Notes: generated by a model from the letters alone, not told the origin. DNA of 39,910 nt from Clostridiales bacterium (GCA_017537905.1 JAFYJX010000018.1:1-39910); one strand, 5' to 3'; shown: positions 31,867 through 39,670, counted from the first letter of the stretch. Numbers and translations are program-made.

Positions 31867-31987
31867 ACTCCATACAGATTCTTATGGCCTTATTTAAAAC
31901 CTCATAAGGCTGCTTAAGGGCGATCCCCACAACGATGAGGATCACGCCTATAGCGATCAGTGAAAATGTAATGATTCGTTTGCGCAT
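31850..31987 (-). CDS. CD1871A-type CXXC motif micro-protein
   Basis: A small gene of 45 codons. It reads MRKRIITFSLIAIGVILIVV and continues with one more hydrophobic stretch, then a Cys-x-x-Cys near the C-terminus (ICMECVGIG). One membrane segment is followed by this CxxC tail. I recognise the pattern of the small CD1871A family that accompanies thioredoxin-like and 4Fe-4S membrane proteins in Clostridia. It sits between the TlpA-like gene (21 bases downstream of its stop) and the ferredoxin gene (overlapping by 17 bases). It likely relays electrons or disulfides between the two, which is inference. Confidence 0.85.
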   Translation of the reverse strand: MRKRIITFSLIAIGVILIVVGIALKQPYEVLNKAIRICMECVGIG

Positions 31988-32008
31988 TTTTCCGGGTTCA
32001 ATAAATAA

Positions 32009-32593
32009 TTACAGATACTGCTTAACGATCTTTTCCCATTCCTCATAGGACTGTGAGCCGATGACAGAGTCGGTGCCGTCGGACATCTGGATGATGTGGC
32101 CTTTGCTGTCAACGAAAACTGTTGTGGGAACGTAGCCGGTCTGGAATCGGTCGAACTCAGAAGTGTAACGGAGGATCGGGTAGGAGACCTTGCTCTTGCC
32201 GATGATAGATAAGACTTCGTCTTCCATTTCTGTCTCGGAATAGACGCCTAAGACCTGGAAACCCTTATCCTTGTAGGCCTCGTAGAGACGGCCGATGTCA
32301 GGCATTTCGTTAACGCAGGGGCCGCACCAGGGCTCCCAGAAATTGATCATTGTGAGCTTGTAGGAAGAGAAGACGCGCTCGTCATATTCGTTGCCGACTC
32401 TGTCTGTGGTCTTGAACGTGAAGTCGGGACTGAAGTCAGCGTCAGTAGCGGTCGGTGCAACAGGTGTTCCCGTTGTGTCAGAAGCAGTTGTTACATGTGT
32501 TTCCAATGTAGGTCTTTCATCCTCGGCGCCGGTGCAGGATGCGATAGAGAGCGCCATTGCGCCGCAGAGGATCATTGCTAGAAATCTTTTCAT
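32009..32593 (-). CDS. TlpA-like thiol-disulfide lipoprotein
   Basis: A protein of 194 residues with a lipoprotein signal ending in SIASC (Cys20), a Thr/Ala-rich tether (about 21-55) and a thioredoxin fold of the TlpA/ResA type. The active site is W-C-G-P-C with Cys90 and Cys93 (NFWEPWCGPCVNEMP), and the cis-Pro region is 'TGYVPTTVFVDSKG'. It should reduce disulfides or cytochrome-type Cys pairs at the outer face of the membrane. It is the first gene of the redox cassette and lies 150 bases from the divergent serpin gene. Confidence 0.93.
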   Translation of the reverse strand: MKRFLAMILCGAMALSIASCTGAEDERPTLETHVTTASDTTGTPVAPTATDADFSPDFTFKTTDRVGNEYDERVFSSYKLTMINFWEPWCGPCVNEMPDIGRLYEAYKDKGFQVLGVYSETEMEDEVLSIIGKSKVSYPILRYTSEFDRFQTGYVPTTVFVDSKGHIIQMSDGTDSVIGSQSYEEWEKIVKQYL

Positions 32594-32743
32594 TTAATTA
32601 CCCCATTTATCTGAAATATGTGGATATTATAGCACCCGCGGAAAACGGAGTTTGAGGAATATCTTTGTGAGTGCAACATTTCGGGCGCCGCATCTGTTTA
32701 TAAGGCATAAAGCAAATACAGCGAAAAAGCGGAGGCACATATT

Positions 32744-34039
32744 ATGAAGATTTGCTCGAAAAAAGATATTAAGGCTTTAACGGGGATCATGGCGGCATCG
32801 CTGCTTTTCAGCGGATGCACGGTCACAAAGCAGAAGGATAAGCCCCTTGAATTTGATCCCAACATAAAGACTGAGATCAACTTAAACAAGATATCCGATA
32901 CAGAATATGACGACAATGAGATGGATGCGCTCTACAGGAATTACTGCTTAAATCTTTTCAGGCAGACGGCTTCTGACGACGGCAGTAATAAGAACATCAT
33001 GATCTCACCCGCATCCGTCATGATGGCGCTCGATATGCTTGCTGCAGGAACAAAGGGAGATTCCTTGAAGCAGCTGACCGAGCTTTTCGCATCAGGAAAG
33101 GGCCCTCTGGAACAGCAGGCTTATGCGGCAGCTCTCATGGATAAGATCAACAGTTCAAAGGATGTGGAATTCTCCTGTGCAAATGCGGTCTGGAGTGACG
33201 AGGCTTACTTTGGAAACAAGATTAATGCCGAATATGTGGACTATATCAAGGAAACATTCCTTGCAGAATATAAGGTAACTGTTTTCGACGACAAGACACC
33301 AGACGAGATCAACGGCTGGGTCGATAACCATACAAAGCACATGATCAAGAAGGTAATAGAGCAGCTTGATCCCAATACGGTCATGGTACTTGTAAATGCC
33401 ATTTACTTTGACGGTAAGTGGGAGGAAAAGTATGAAGCAGGCCAGATCAATGACGGTGAGTTCACTAAGTCTGACGGCGGGAAGCAGAAGGCAACGTTTT
33501 TAAGTGATTCTACGAGAAGATATTTCGAGACAGATAAGGCTACTGGCTTCATGAAGAATTATGAAGGCGGCGAATATGCATTCCTCGCGATCCTTCCCAA
33601 GGATGACAGCATCAGTGCTAATGATTTCGCTAAGGACTTCACTGCGAAAGATTATGAGGATTTTATAAAGAGCGTTACCGCACAATATGAAGTTCGTTCA
33701 AAGATGCCAGAGTTTAATTCTGATTACGAGATCGCGATGAATGACACGCTGAAAAATCTCGGCTGCAAAGACATTTTCGATCCTTCCAAGGCAGACCTCT
33801 CAGGCATTGCAGGAGTTCCCGGAGATCTCTACGTATCAAAGGTTATCCACAAGACCCACATCGAAGTAGACAGAACCGGTACCAAGGCAGCTGCTGTAAC
33901 TGTAGTTGAAGTTGACTGCAAATGCGCCGTTGAAGAAACGCCAATCAAAACAGTTAACTGCGACAGACCTTTCGTTTATGCAATCGTCGATACCAAGACA
34001 ATGACGCCGGTATTCATGGGAACCGTAAACGAGATTTAA
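32744..34039 (+). CDS. Serpin lipoprotein with Cys-Lys-Cys predicted reactive site
   Basis: A protein of 431 residues. The signal ends in LFSGC (Cys25) and a tether of 35-40 residues follows. The serpin fold covers about 60-431: 'NIMISPASVMMALDMLAAGTKGDS', 'VLVNAIYFDGKWEEKY', 'AFLAILPKD', and the hinge 'HIEVDRTGTKAAAVTVV'. The hinge has Ala at P12-P10 and small residues at P8, so it can insert as an inhibitor. Counting from Gly at P15 places Lys393 at P1, with Cys392 at P2 and Cys394 at P1'. A trypsin-like target is predicted. A third Cys (406) lies just after the loop. Gut bacteria use surface serpins against host or rival proteases. Start follows GGAGG. Confidence 0.93.
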   Translation: MKICSKKDIKALTGIMAASLLFSGCTVTKQKDKPLEFDPNIKTEINLNKISDTEYDDNEMDALYRNYCLNLFRQTASDDGSNKNIMISPASVMMALDMLAAGTKGDSLKQLTELFASGKGPLEQQAYAAALMDKINSSKDVEFSCANAVWSDEAYFGNKINAEYVDYIKETFLAEYKVTVFDDKTPDEINGWVDNHTKHMIKKVIEQLDPNTVMVLVNAIYFDGKWEEKYEAGQINDGEFTKSDGGKQKATFLSDSTRRYFETDKATGFMKNYEGGEYAFLAILPKDDSISANDFAKDFTAKDYEDFIKSVTAQYEVRSKMPEFNSDYEIAMNDTLKNLGCKDIFDPSKADLSGIAGVPGDLYVSKVIHKTHIEVDRTGTKAAAVTVVEVDCKCAVEETPIKTVNCDRPFVYAIVDTKTMTPVFMGTVNEI

Positions 34040-34098
34040 GGCAGGTGTCATAGCGCATTTGCGGCAGATACAGGAAAAAATGTAGTAAAAGTCAATCT

Positions 34099-34125
34099 TT
34101 CAATCAGCCTTCCACAGGTTATAAT
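34099..34125 (+). promoter_or_regulatory. Candidate promoter upstream of the PAP2-like gene
   Basis: A -10 box TATAAT lies at 34120-34125, with TTTCAA 16 bases before it as a weak -35. The hairpin at 34128-34170 begins three bases after the -10 box, so the transcript would start at or within the hairpin. Confidence 0.4.
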
Positions 34126-34127
34126 AT

Positions 34128-34170
34128 GCGGAGTGTTTACGGCTAGCCATATGGGGCCGCGGCACTCCGC
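34128..34170 (+). promoter_or_regulatory. Structured hairpin between the serpin and PAP2-like genes
   Basis: GCGGAGTG (34128-34135) pairs with CACTCCGC (34163-34170). The interior can extend with GGC/GCC and CC-ATAT-GG. A short T-rich segment (ATTTCGTTTT) follows, then the PAP2-like start 13 bases later. It may be a weak terminator for the serpin gene or a leader element. I do not recognise a riboswitch class. Confidence 0.5.
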
Positions 34171-34182
34171 ATTTCGTTTTGG

Positions 34183-34863
34183 GTGGAACTGGTTTTGGAA
34201 ACAACTGAGAACAAGAGCCTTTTACAGAAGATCCTTTATGTCGTCGTGACGCTGCTCCCGATGGCTATTTACATGGTCGTCTATATGCCCACATTTTTCT
34301 GGGTAGAGAGTCTTACGCCGGCTGGCGGTTTCCACATAATCCATACTGCAATTGATGACATGATCCCCGTTATGGAAGGCTTCATCATCCCTTATGCGCT
34401 GTGGCTCCCTTATCTTGTTATCGGCATGATCGCCATCGCCATCAGAAGCCGATCGATCTCGCGCAAGACATCTTATATGCTCATGTCAGGCATGACGCTG
34501 TTCATCATTATCTCGCTTGCATATCCTAATGCTTTAGAGCTCCGCGAGCAGCTTCCCGACCGCAATAATATCTTCATGGACTGCATCGCATATCTGCACT
34601 CTATCGACACGCCGACAGACGTTCTGCCGAGCCTTCACGTTTACGATGCTCTCGCAGTTGCCGCAGGCATTCATTTCGCGTTTAAGGACAGAAAGTTCCT
34701 CCTCTTTTTGAGCGATATTCTATGCCTTCTCATTATCCTTTCGACGGTATTCATCAAGCAGCATTCGATAATCGATGTCATCTCAGCATTCATTATCTTT
34801 ATTCCTGTCCTGATCGTTGTCTGCTTTGTTATTAAGCCGGTCAATAAGGCGCAGGAAAAGTAA
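34183..34863 (+). CDS. PAP2-like membrane phosphatase
   Basis: A protein of up to 226 residues with about six membrane segments. The PAP2 motifs are reduced but visible: 'VLPSLHVYDALAVAAG' (C2, PSLH) and 'IKQHSIIDVISAF' (C3, with His as nucleophile and Asp). The first motif (KxxxxxxRP) is not clear, as in the inositol-phosphotransferase-like branch. It may act on lipid phosphates. The start is GTG at 34183 or TTG at 34195; neither has a strong ribosome site, and the first residues carry no information to decide. Confidence 0.82.
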   Translation: MELVLETTENKSLLQKILYVVVTLLPMAIYMVVYMPTFFWVESLTPAGGFHIIHTAIDDMIPVMEGFIIPYALWLPYLVIGMIAIAIRSRSISRKTSYMLMSGMTLFIIISLAYPNALELREQLPDRNNIFMDCIAYLHSIDTPTDVLPSLHVYDALAVAAGIHFAFKDRKFLLFLSDILCLLIILSTVFIKQHSIIDVISAFIIFIPVLIVVCFVIKPVNKAQEK

Positions 34864-34877
34864 AGCAATACCGGGGC

Positions 34878-34968
34878 CTGTGCCCCAAATTTCATATATA
34901 GATTTTTGGGGCACAAAATGCCCCTTTTTTTACCCCATTTTTTCATATAGAAAATTTGGGGCACTACC
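34878..34968. repeat. GTGCCCCA double-hairpin element, copy 2
   Basis: About 90 bases aligning well with 5711-5800. The first hairpin pairs GTGCCCCAAA with TTTGGGGCAC and the second pairs ACCCCA with TTTGGGG; the middle block CCTTTTTTTACCCCA is shared. Here it follows the PAP2-like gene and likely ends its transcript before the solute-binding gene family. Confidence 0.78.
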
Positions 34969-35065
34969 CTCCCGACAGATGCCGGAAAACTTGCTCAAGA
35001 AGTCAAAAAATTTTTCGTGGTATAATATGTCTACATATTGGAGTTAGGTACAAGTCTTTTGGCTT

Positions 35066-35094
35066 TTCATAAGTGAGGGGGAAATGCTTATGAA
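35066..35094 (+). promoter_or_regulatory. Start-codon hairpin of solute-binding gene 1
   Basis: TTCATAAGT (35066-35074) pairs with GCTTATGAA (35086-35094), ending in a T.G wobble. The loop carries the Shine-Dalgarno GAGGGGG, and the start ATG (35090) lies inside the right arm. The same design appears at 37509 and 39327. Confidence 0.72.
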
Positions 35095-37498
35095 GGAATG
35101 TCCGAAGTGTAGTGCGCCATGCAAAGATTACGACAAGTTCTGCAGTTCTTGTGGTTTTGTTTTGCCCGAAAATACAGACATAGAAGTACCTGCAAAGCCG
35201 GCAGCTGAAACTTCTGAGCCGGCAGAAGACCCTGTAAAACAAAAAGAGAAGATCAGTGCTTCATGCATTATCGGTGCAGCCTTTTCGGGGACGTATATTC
35301 TCGCCTCTATTGTTTACTGGATAATTCAAGCTTTTGAGAATTACTACGAGATGGAGATCCCGGCAAAATGGATCTTCTTTTTCATCGGAGTAATATGTCT
35401 GCCTACGGGATTTTTTGTTTCCATCGCGAGTTCTGCCACTGCCAGAGAGCGCAAGAAAAAAACGAGCAGAAAACTGGGCTTGTCAGGAATATGGGGAGCC
35501 GGTGCAGGCTTGGTCTCCAACATCTTGGTCCTCGTGATCGTTTTAGTCTGCGGTATTGTGGAATTTAATAAATTTGAACATAAAGACTATGACACCGGCA
35601 GTTATGTCATTCGTTATAAAACCAACGATCTTACACAGGCTGAAGCGCGCGCTTATTACTGGGACGGTGATCCGCAGCATAATCACATAAAGCTGGAATC
35701 CGTGAATGGTGCCAAGATCGTCCGTCTTAATGATTTTGTGGTCAAAGTTAAGGACGATCAGAATTATTACAAGTCAATATACTATGATCGTTATATCGAT
35801 CCTCGCGGGGGAGGACCTGAGATCAAAGAAAGGTATCTTGGCATTGAGCCAGGCACTTTGATTTATAAGGATACGGTTATTTTTACTGTTGAGATCAACA
35901 AAGATATCGAGAAGATCTCGATGAATACCCACACTTCTAAGTACACACCGCGTGAGCTGGCGGTCATTAATCCTGATGGAAGCATTTCTTTCTACAAGCA
36001 TTTCTTCCAATTCGAAGTCGATCCTGAGAACCCGTACTATTATTCTGAAAACGGAATTCTCTACTCGAAGAAAAATAACAGGAAAGTGAATGCATTCTAT
36101 CCTTATGAGGATGAAGCGATGGTTCCCAGATCTTCAGAGATTGCTCCCGGAGAGACAACAGAGACCACTGAGGAAACCATAACAGAGGCGACAGAGACGG
36201 AAAAGCGCACATTCATTTATGGCAGTGGTCCTGAGAAGATCAATCTCTGGGCTTACACAGATGAAGTTCCGAAGATGGTAAACCAGTATATGAAGATGTA
36301 TCCGAAGTTCGGCACGAACTACACTGTCGAGTGCACGGTCATCGACACAGGCGGCGGTCAGTACGAGAACGCTCTCGACAATGCACTCGTAGCAGGCGGC
36401 GACATAGCTCCTGATATATATGTTGTTGAAGCAGGTTTTGTTGTTAAGTATACGCAGGGCGACATGTCAAAGTTCGCTTCCACATATGAAGATCTCGGGA
36501 TCAATACCGTTGCCGGTATCAAGGAAGCTGAGATTGCCCAGTACACGATCGATATCGGCTCGCGAAATGGCAAGCTTGTCGCCCTAGGGTTTCAGGGTAC
36601 CGGCGGCGTTATGATCTATAATGCCCAGATCGCGAAAGAAGTATTCGGCACAGATGATCCGGAGGAGATCGAGCGGATCACGGGCGCAGGTACGGGCAAA
36701 TGGGATAAGTTCCTTGAGGCCGCAGCCAAGCTGAAATCCAAAGGCTACGCTGCAGTTTCCGGCCCTTATGATGTATGGAATGTCTGTGATAAGTCTGCCG
36801 TTACACCATGGGTAGTTAATGGCAAGCTAACGATCGACCCCAAGAGAGAAGAATATCTCGATCTTACCAAGTCGTTAAAAGACAACGGCTATTTTAATGA
36901 CACTTACGGCTGGTCTGAAGACTGGTTTAAAGATATGAGCGGCAATGGTGAACAGAAAGTTTTCGCATATTTCGGACCTGCCTGGCTCATCAACTACGTC
37001 ATGGTTGGAAATTGCGGCGGCTCCGAGCTTGGTGAAGGCACATACGGCCAGTGGAGAGTCTGCGCTCCGCCAAAAGGTTTCTACTGGGGCGGAACATGGA
37101 TCCTCGCAAACAAGGATACAGACCAGAAAGAGGGCGTTGCCGAACTCATCGAGTGGATCACCCTTGATTCTTCTGATACAGGTCTCCAGTATCTCTGGGC
37201 AAACGGCCTGATAGACTGGGACAACGATCCGGAAACCAAGACAGCTAAGGATTCGGTCGCTTCCGGAAAAGTTATGGCCAGATCCGATGGAACGCTCGAT
37301 TTCTGCGGCGGCCAGGACATCTTCCCGGCATTCATTCAAGCTAATAATTTTGCTACCGGCAAAGGCGCATCGCAGTACGATGAGATCATCAGCGGATATT
37401 ACGAAAATGCGGCCAGGGACTATGCCAAAGGAGAAATAGACAGAAACGAAGCTATAAAGAAGTTCAAGAAGGAAGTTACAGATAGTATTGCTTTTTAA
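35090..37498 (+). CDS. Zinc-ribbon membrane protein fused to an extracellular solute-binding domain
   Basis: A protein of 802 residues. An in-frame ATG at 35084 is only two bases past the ribosome site, so I use 35090, as in the paralogues. Residues 4-21 form a CxxC-CxxC zinc ribbon. Three membrane segments follow (about 57-80, 93-115, 133-157), in a DUF4190-like arrangement that puts the rest outside. Residues 160-350 form a beta-rich domain ('NPDGSISFYKHFFQFEVDPENP'). A Thr/Glu linker (about 355-378) leads to a family 1 extracellular solute-binding domain (about 380-802; 'GSGPEKINLWAYTDEVPKMVNQY', 'GTGKWDKFLEAAAKLKSKGYAAVSGP', 'WILANKDTDQKEGVAELIEWITLD'). No permease or ATPase is nearby. 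It may report or capture sugars at the membrane, which is inference. Confidence 0.88.
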   Translation: MKECPKCSAPCKDYDKFCSSCGFVLPENTDIEVPAKPAAETSEPAEDPVKQKEKISASCIIGAAFSGTYILASIVYWIIQAFENYYEMEIPAKWIFFFIGVICLPTGFFVSIASSATARERKKKTSRKLGLSGIWGAGAGLVSNILVLVIVLVCGIVEFNKFEHKDYDTGSYVIRYKTNDLTQAEARAYYWDGDPQHNHIKLESVNGAKIVRLNDFVVKVKDDQNYYKSIYYDRYIDPRGGGPEIKERYLGIEPGTLIYKDTVIFTVEINKDIEKISMNTHTSKYTPRELAVINPDGSISFYKHFFQFEVDPENPYYYSENGILYSKKNNRKVNAFYPYEDEAMVPRSSEIAPGETTETTEETITEATETEKRTFIYGSGPEKINLWAYTDEVPKMVNQYMKMYPKFGTNYTVECTVIDTGGGQYENALDNALVAGGDIAPDIYVVEAGFVVKYTQGDMSKFASTYEDLGINTVAGIKEAEIAQYTIDIGSRNGKLVALGFQGTGGVMIYNAQIAKEVFGTDDPEEIERITGAGTGKWDKFLEAAAKLKSKGYAAVSGPYDVWNVCDKSAVTPWVVNGKLTIDPKREEYLDLTKSLKDNGYFNDTYGWSEDWFKDMSGNGEQKVFAYFGPAWLINYVMVGNCGGSELGEGTYGQWRVCAPPKGFYWGGTWILANKDTDQKEGVAELIEWITLDSSDTGLQYLWANGLIDWDNDPETKTAKDSVASGKVMARSDGTLDFCGGQDIFPAFIQANNFATGKGASQYDEIISGYYENAARDYAKGEIDRNEAIKKFKKEVTDSIAF

Positions 37499-37508
37499 CA
37501 GCAAAGGG

Positions 37509-37539
37509 ATTTATAAGTGAGGGGGAATTACTTATGAAT
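37509..37539 (+). promoter_or_regulatory. Start-codon hairpin of solute-binding gene 2
   Basis: ATTTATAAGT (37509-37518) pairs with ACTTATGAAT (37530-37539) over ten bases with one T.G wobble. The loop carries GAGGGGG, and the ATG (37534) is in the right arm. The closing pair T-A here is C-G in copy 3 and T.G in copy 1. Confidence 0.75.
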
Positions 37540-39315
37540 GAAAATCCTATAAATGGAACAGAGCAACAGACGAATACAGCAAAAACGAAAGAACCTATAA
37601 ATACTCCAAGTCTTACCGGTTTTATTCTTGCTTTGGGTTATATTCTTTCATCCGTCGTTTACTGGATATTGAAATATATCGACGATGTCACGTCTTGGCG
37701 TGTCTGGGGATATGTGGTGATTATATTTCTTGTGGCTTTTGCACTGTTGAGCGCCGGGAGTGTCGTGTCTGCTATTGGCATTGTTAAGTCCGCCAGACTC
37801 AGGAATAAGAGATCATTGAAGTTTAGCATAGCAGGCATAGCGATCATATGCATTGTTTTAGCTGTCAACATTGCTGTGGTTGTTGTGCGGGCAAAAAAAG
37901 AAGCACGCAGAGAACCGTCATGGGAGCCAAACACGACTTATACTGAACCGGCGATCTGGGCAACTCCTACACCAACTGAAGAAACATTCTATGATGACGA
38001 TGACGATGATATAACTTGTGCGCCAACGACAATGGAATTTGGCTCAGGGCCTGAGAAGATCCGGATTTGGTCAGAGTATGATACCATTCCAAGAATGGTA
38101 GGCCAGTATATTAAGCAGAATCCGGAGTTTGGAAAAAAATATACTGTTGAGTGTACGATCATTGAAAGTGGTGCAGGTTCTTATGAGAAAAGACTCTACA
38201 CAATGCTTGCGTTCCCCAACGACTTATCTCCGGATATTTATGTTGCCGATAATAATGTTTATAAATATACACAGGGTGACATGTCGAAGTACGCTGCCAC
38301 ATATAAGGAACTGGGAATAGACGTTGACACTAAGATCAAGGAAGCCGACATCGCCCAATACTCAATAGATATAGGTTCACGCGATGGCGAAGTGGTTGCT
38401 CTGGGTTATCAAGGTACCGGCAGCGTTATGATCTACAATGCCGAAATAGCGAAAGAAGTATTCGGCACTGATGATCCTGAGAAGATCGAGAAGCTCGTAG
38501 GTGCAGGAACGGGCAAGTGGGATAAGTTTTTCGAGGCTGCAGAAAAGCTTAAGAAAAAAGGCTATGCAGCAGTATCCGGTCCGGAAGATATTTGGAAAGC
38601 ATGTGAATGCTCAGCGGATACCCCCTGGGTTGTCGATAACGAGATCAATATAGATTCTAAGAGAGAAATGTATTTTGATCTGGCAAAGAAGATAAAAGAC
38701 AACGGTTATTCTAACAACTATAGAAGATGGACTGAGAACTGGTATTACAACATGAAGGGTGAAGGCGGAAATAAGGTTTTTGCATATTTCGGCCCGTCAT
38801 GGTTCATAAACTATGTCATGATCGGCAATTCCGGCGGCACCAAGCCCGGTGAAGGCACATATGGCCAGTGGAGAGTCTGCACACCACCGGTCGGTTTCTT
38901 CTGGGGCGATACATGGATCCTTGCAAACAAGGATACAGACCAGAAAGAAGGCGTTGCCAAAATCATTGAGTGGATCACTCTTGATACTTCCGAAACGGGT
39001 CTTCAGTATCTCTTGGCCAATGGGCTGATAGACTGGGATAATGATCCGGAAACTCAAACAGCAAAAGAATCTGTTGCTTCAGCAACCGTTATGGCTAAAT
39101 CTGACGGCACACTCGAGTTCTGCGGTGGCCAGGATATATTCCCGGCAATAATAAAAGGCAATAAGATGGCTTCCGCCAAAGCATTCTCACCGTACGATGA
39201 GACCATCAACACTTATTTCACAAATGCGGCCGACCAGTATGCCGATGGAACGATAGACAAAGACAAAGCAATAGAGCAATTCAAGAAGAACGTTGAGGAG
39301 AGCGTTTCCTTCTGA
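37534..39315 (+). CDS. Membrane-anchored solute-binding protein, second paralogue
   Basis: A protein of 593 residues. It lacks the zinc ribbon and the beta-rich middle domain of its neighbour but keeps the three membrane segments (about 28-48, 55-80 and 92-112), a Pro/Thr/Asp linker (about 128-160) and the full solute-binding domain (about 168-593). The solute-binding parts align closely with gene 1 ('VFAYFGPSWFINYVMIGNSGGTKPGEGTYGQWRVCTPP', 'FCGGQDIFPAIIKGNKM'). It starts 35 bases after the stop of gene 1 and has the same start hairpin, so the two arose by duplication and share control. Ligand unknown. Confidence 0.88.
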   Translation: MNENPINGTEQQTNTAKTKEPINTPSLTGFILALGYILSSVVYWILKYIDDVTSWRVWGYVVIIFLVAFALLSAGSVVSAIGIVKSARLRNKRSLKFSIAGIAIICIVLAVNIAVVVVRAKKEARREPSWEPNTTYTEPAIWATPTPTEETFYDDDDDDITCAPTTMEFGSGPEKIRIWSEYDTIPRMVGQYIKQNPEFGKKYTVECTIIESGAGSYEKRLYTMLAFPNDLSPDIYVADNNVYKYTQGDMSKYAATYKELGIDVDTKIKEADIAQYSIDIGSRDGEVVALGYQGTGSVMIYNAEIAKEVFGTDDPEKIEKLVGAGTGKWDKFFEAAEKLKKKGYAAVSGPEDIWKACECSADTPWVVDNEINIDSKREMYFDLAKKIKDNGYSNNYRRWTENWYYNMKGEGGNKVFAYFGPSWFINYVMIGNSGGTKPGEGTYGQWRVCTPPVGFFWGDTWILANKDTDQKEGVAKIIEWITLDTSETGLQYLLANGLIDWDNDPETQTAKESVASATVMAKSDGTLEFCGGQDIFPAIIKGNKMASAKAFSPYDETINTYFTNAADQYADGTIDKDKAIEQFKKNVEESVSF

Positions 39316-39326
39316 CAGGAGAATTA

Positions 39327-39356
39327 TTTATAAGCGAGGGGGTTAAAGCTTATGAA
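39327..39356 (+). promoter_or_regulatory. Start-codon hairpin of the decayed third copy
   Basis: TTTATAAGC (39327-39335) pairs with GCTTATGAA (39348-39356), with one T.G wobble. The loop holds GAGGGGG, and the ATG (39352) is in the right arm. The closing pair is C-G rather than T-A, a compensatory difference to copy 2. Confidence 0.72.
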
Positions 39357-39610
39357 GATATGTCCTAATTGCAGTGTACCTTGCGACGATAATGCCCAGG
39401 CTTGCGGGAACTGCGGCAATCCATATCCTGCTTGGTAAAGACAGAGGTTACGGCAAGATCAACGATGACGGAAGCATCACATTCTATAAATGCTATGTCC
39501 GTTTTGAAGTCGACCCGGACAACACACAATTTGAGAATAATGAAGACGGGCGTCTGTTATATGCTCAAAATCATATGGCTCCGCTTAATGCCTGGCCCTA
39601 TAGAAAATAA
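39352..39610 (+). pseudogene. Remnant of a third zinc-ribbon membrane gene
   Basis: From ATG at 39352 the frame reads MKICPNCSVPCDDNAQACGN and on to CGNPYPAW, then stops. That is the zinc ribbon of gene 1 (MKECPKCSAPCKDYDKFCSSCG). In another frame the sequence goes on as 'LLGKDRGYGKINDDGSITFYKCYVRFEVDPDN' and 'LNAWPYRK' before a TAA at 39608-39610, matching the beta-rich middle domain of gene 1. The membrane segments are missing, so a deletion with frame change removed them, and the solute-binding domain is absent too. The 28-residue ribbon peptide might still be made. Confidence 0.8.
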
Positions 39611-39613
39611 TAA

Positions 39614-39654
39614 AAAGGGTTGCCTCGAATGAAGTGAGACAACCCTTTGTTTTT
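39614..39654. terminator. Bidirectional terminator between the remnant and pntB
   Basis: AAAGGGTTG (39614-39622) pairs with CAACCCTTT (39640-39648), with an inner CTC/GAG stem, an A run on the left and GTTTTT on the right. It serves the convergent transcripts. Confidence 0.85.
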
Positions 39655-39670
39655 GATCTGTTAATTTGTC

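Noticed and set aside
34128..34170. Known riboswitch
   Set aside because: The fold lacks the conserved bases of any class I can recall (preQ1, fluoride, cyclic di-GMP, SAM, TPP), so it is only reported as a hairpin.
36875..37504. A 209-codon minus-strand reading frame
   Set aside because: It is antisense to the conserved solute-binding domain; a matching shadow appears in the paralogue at 38797-39057, as expected from coding conservation on the other strand.
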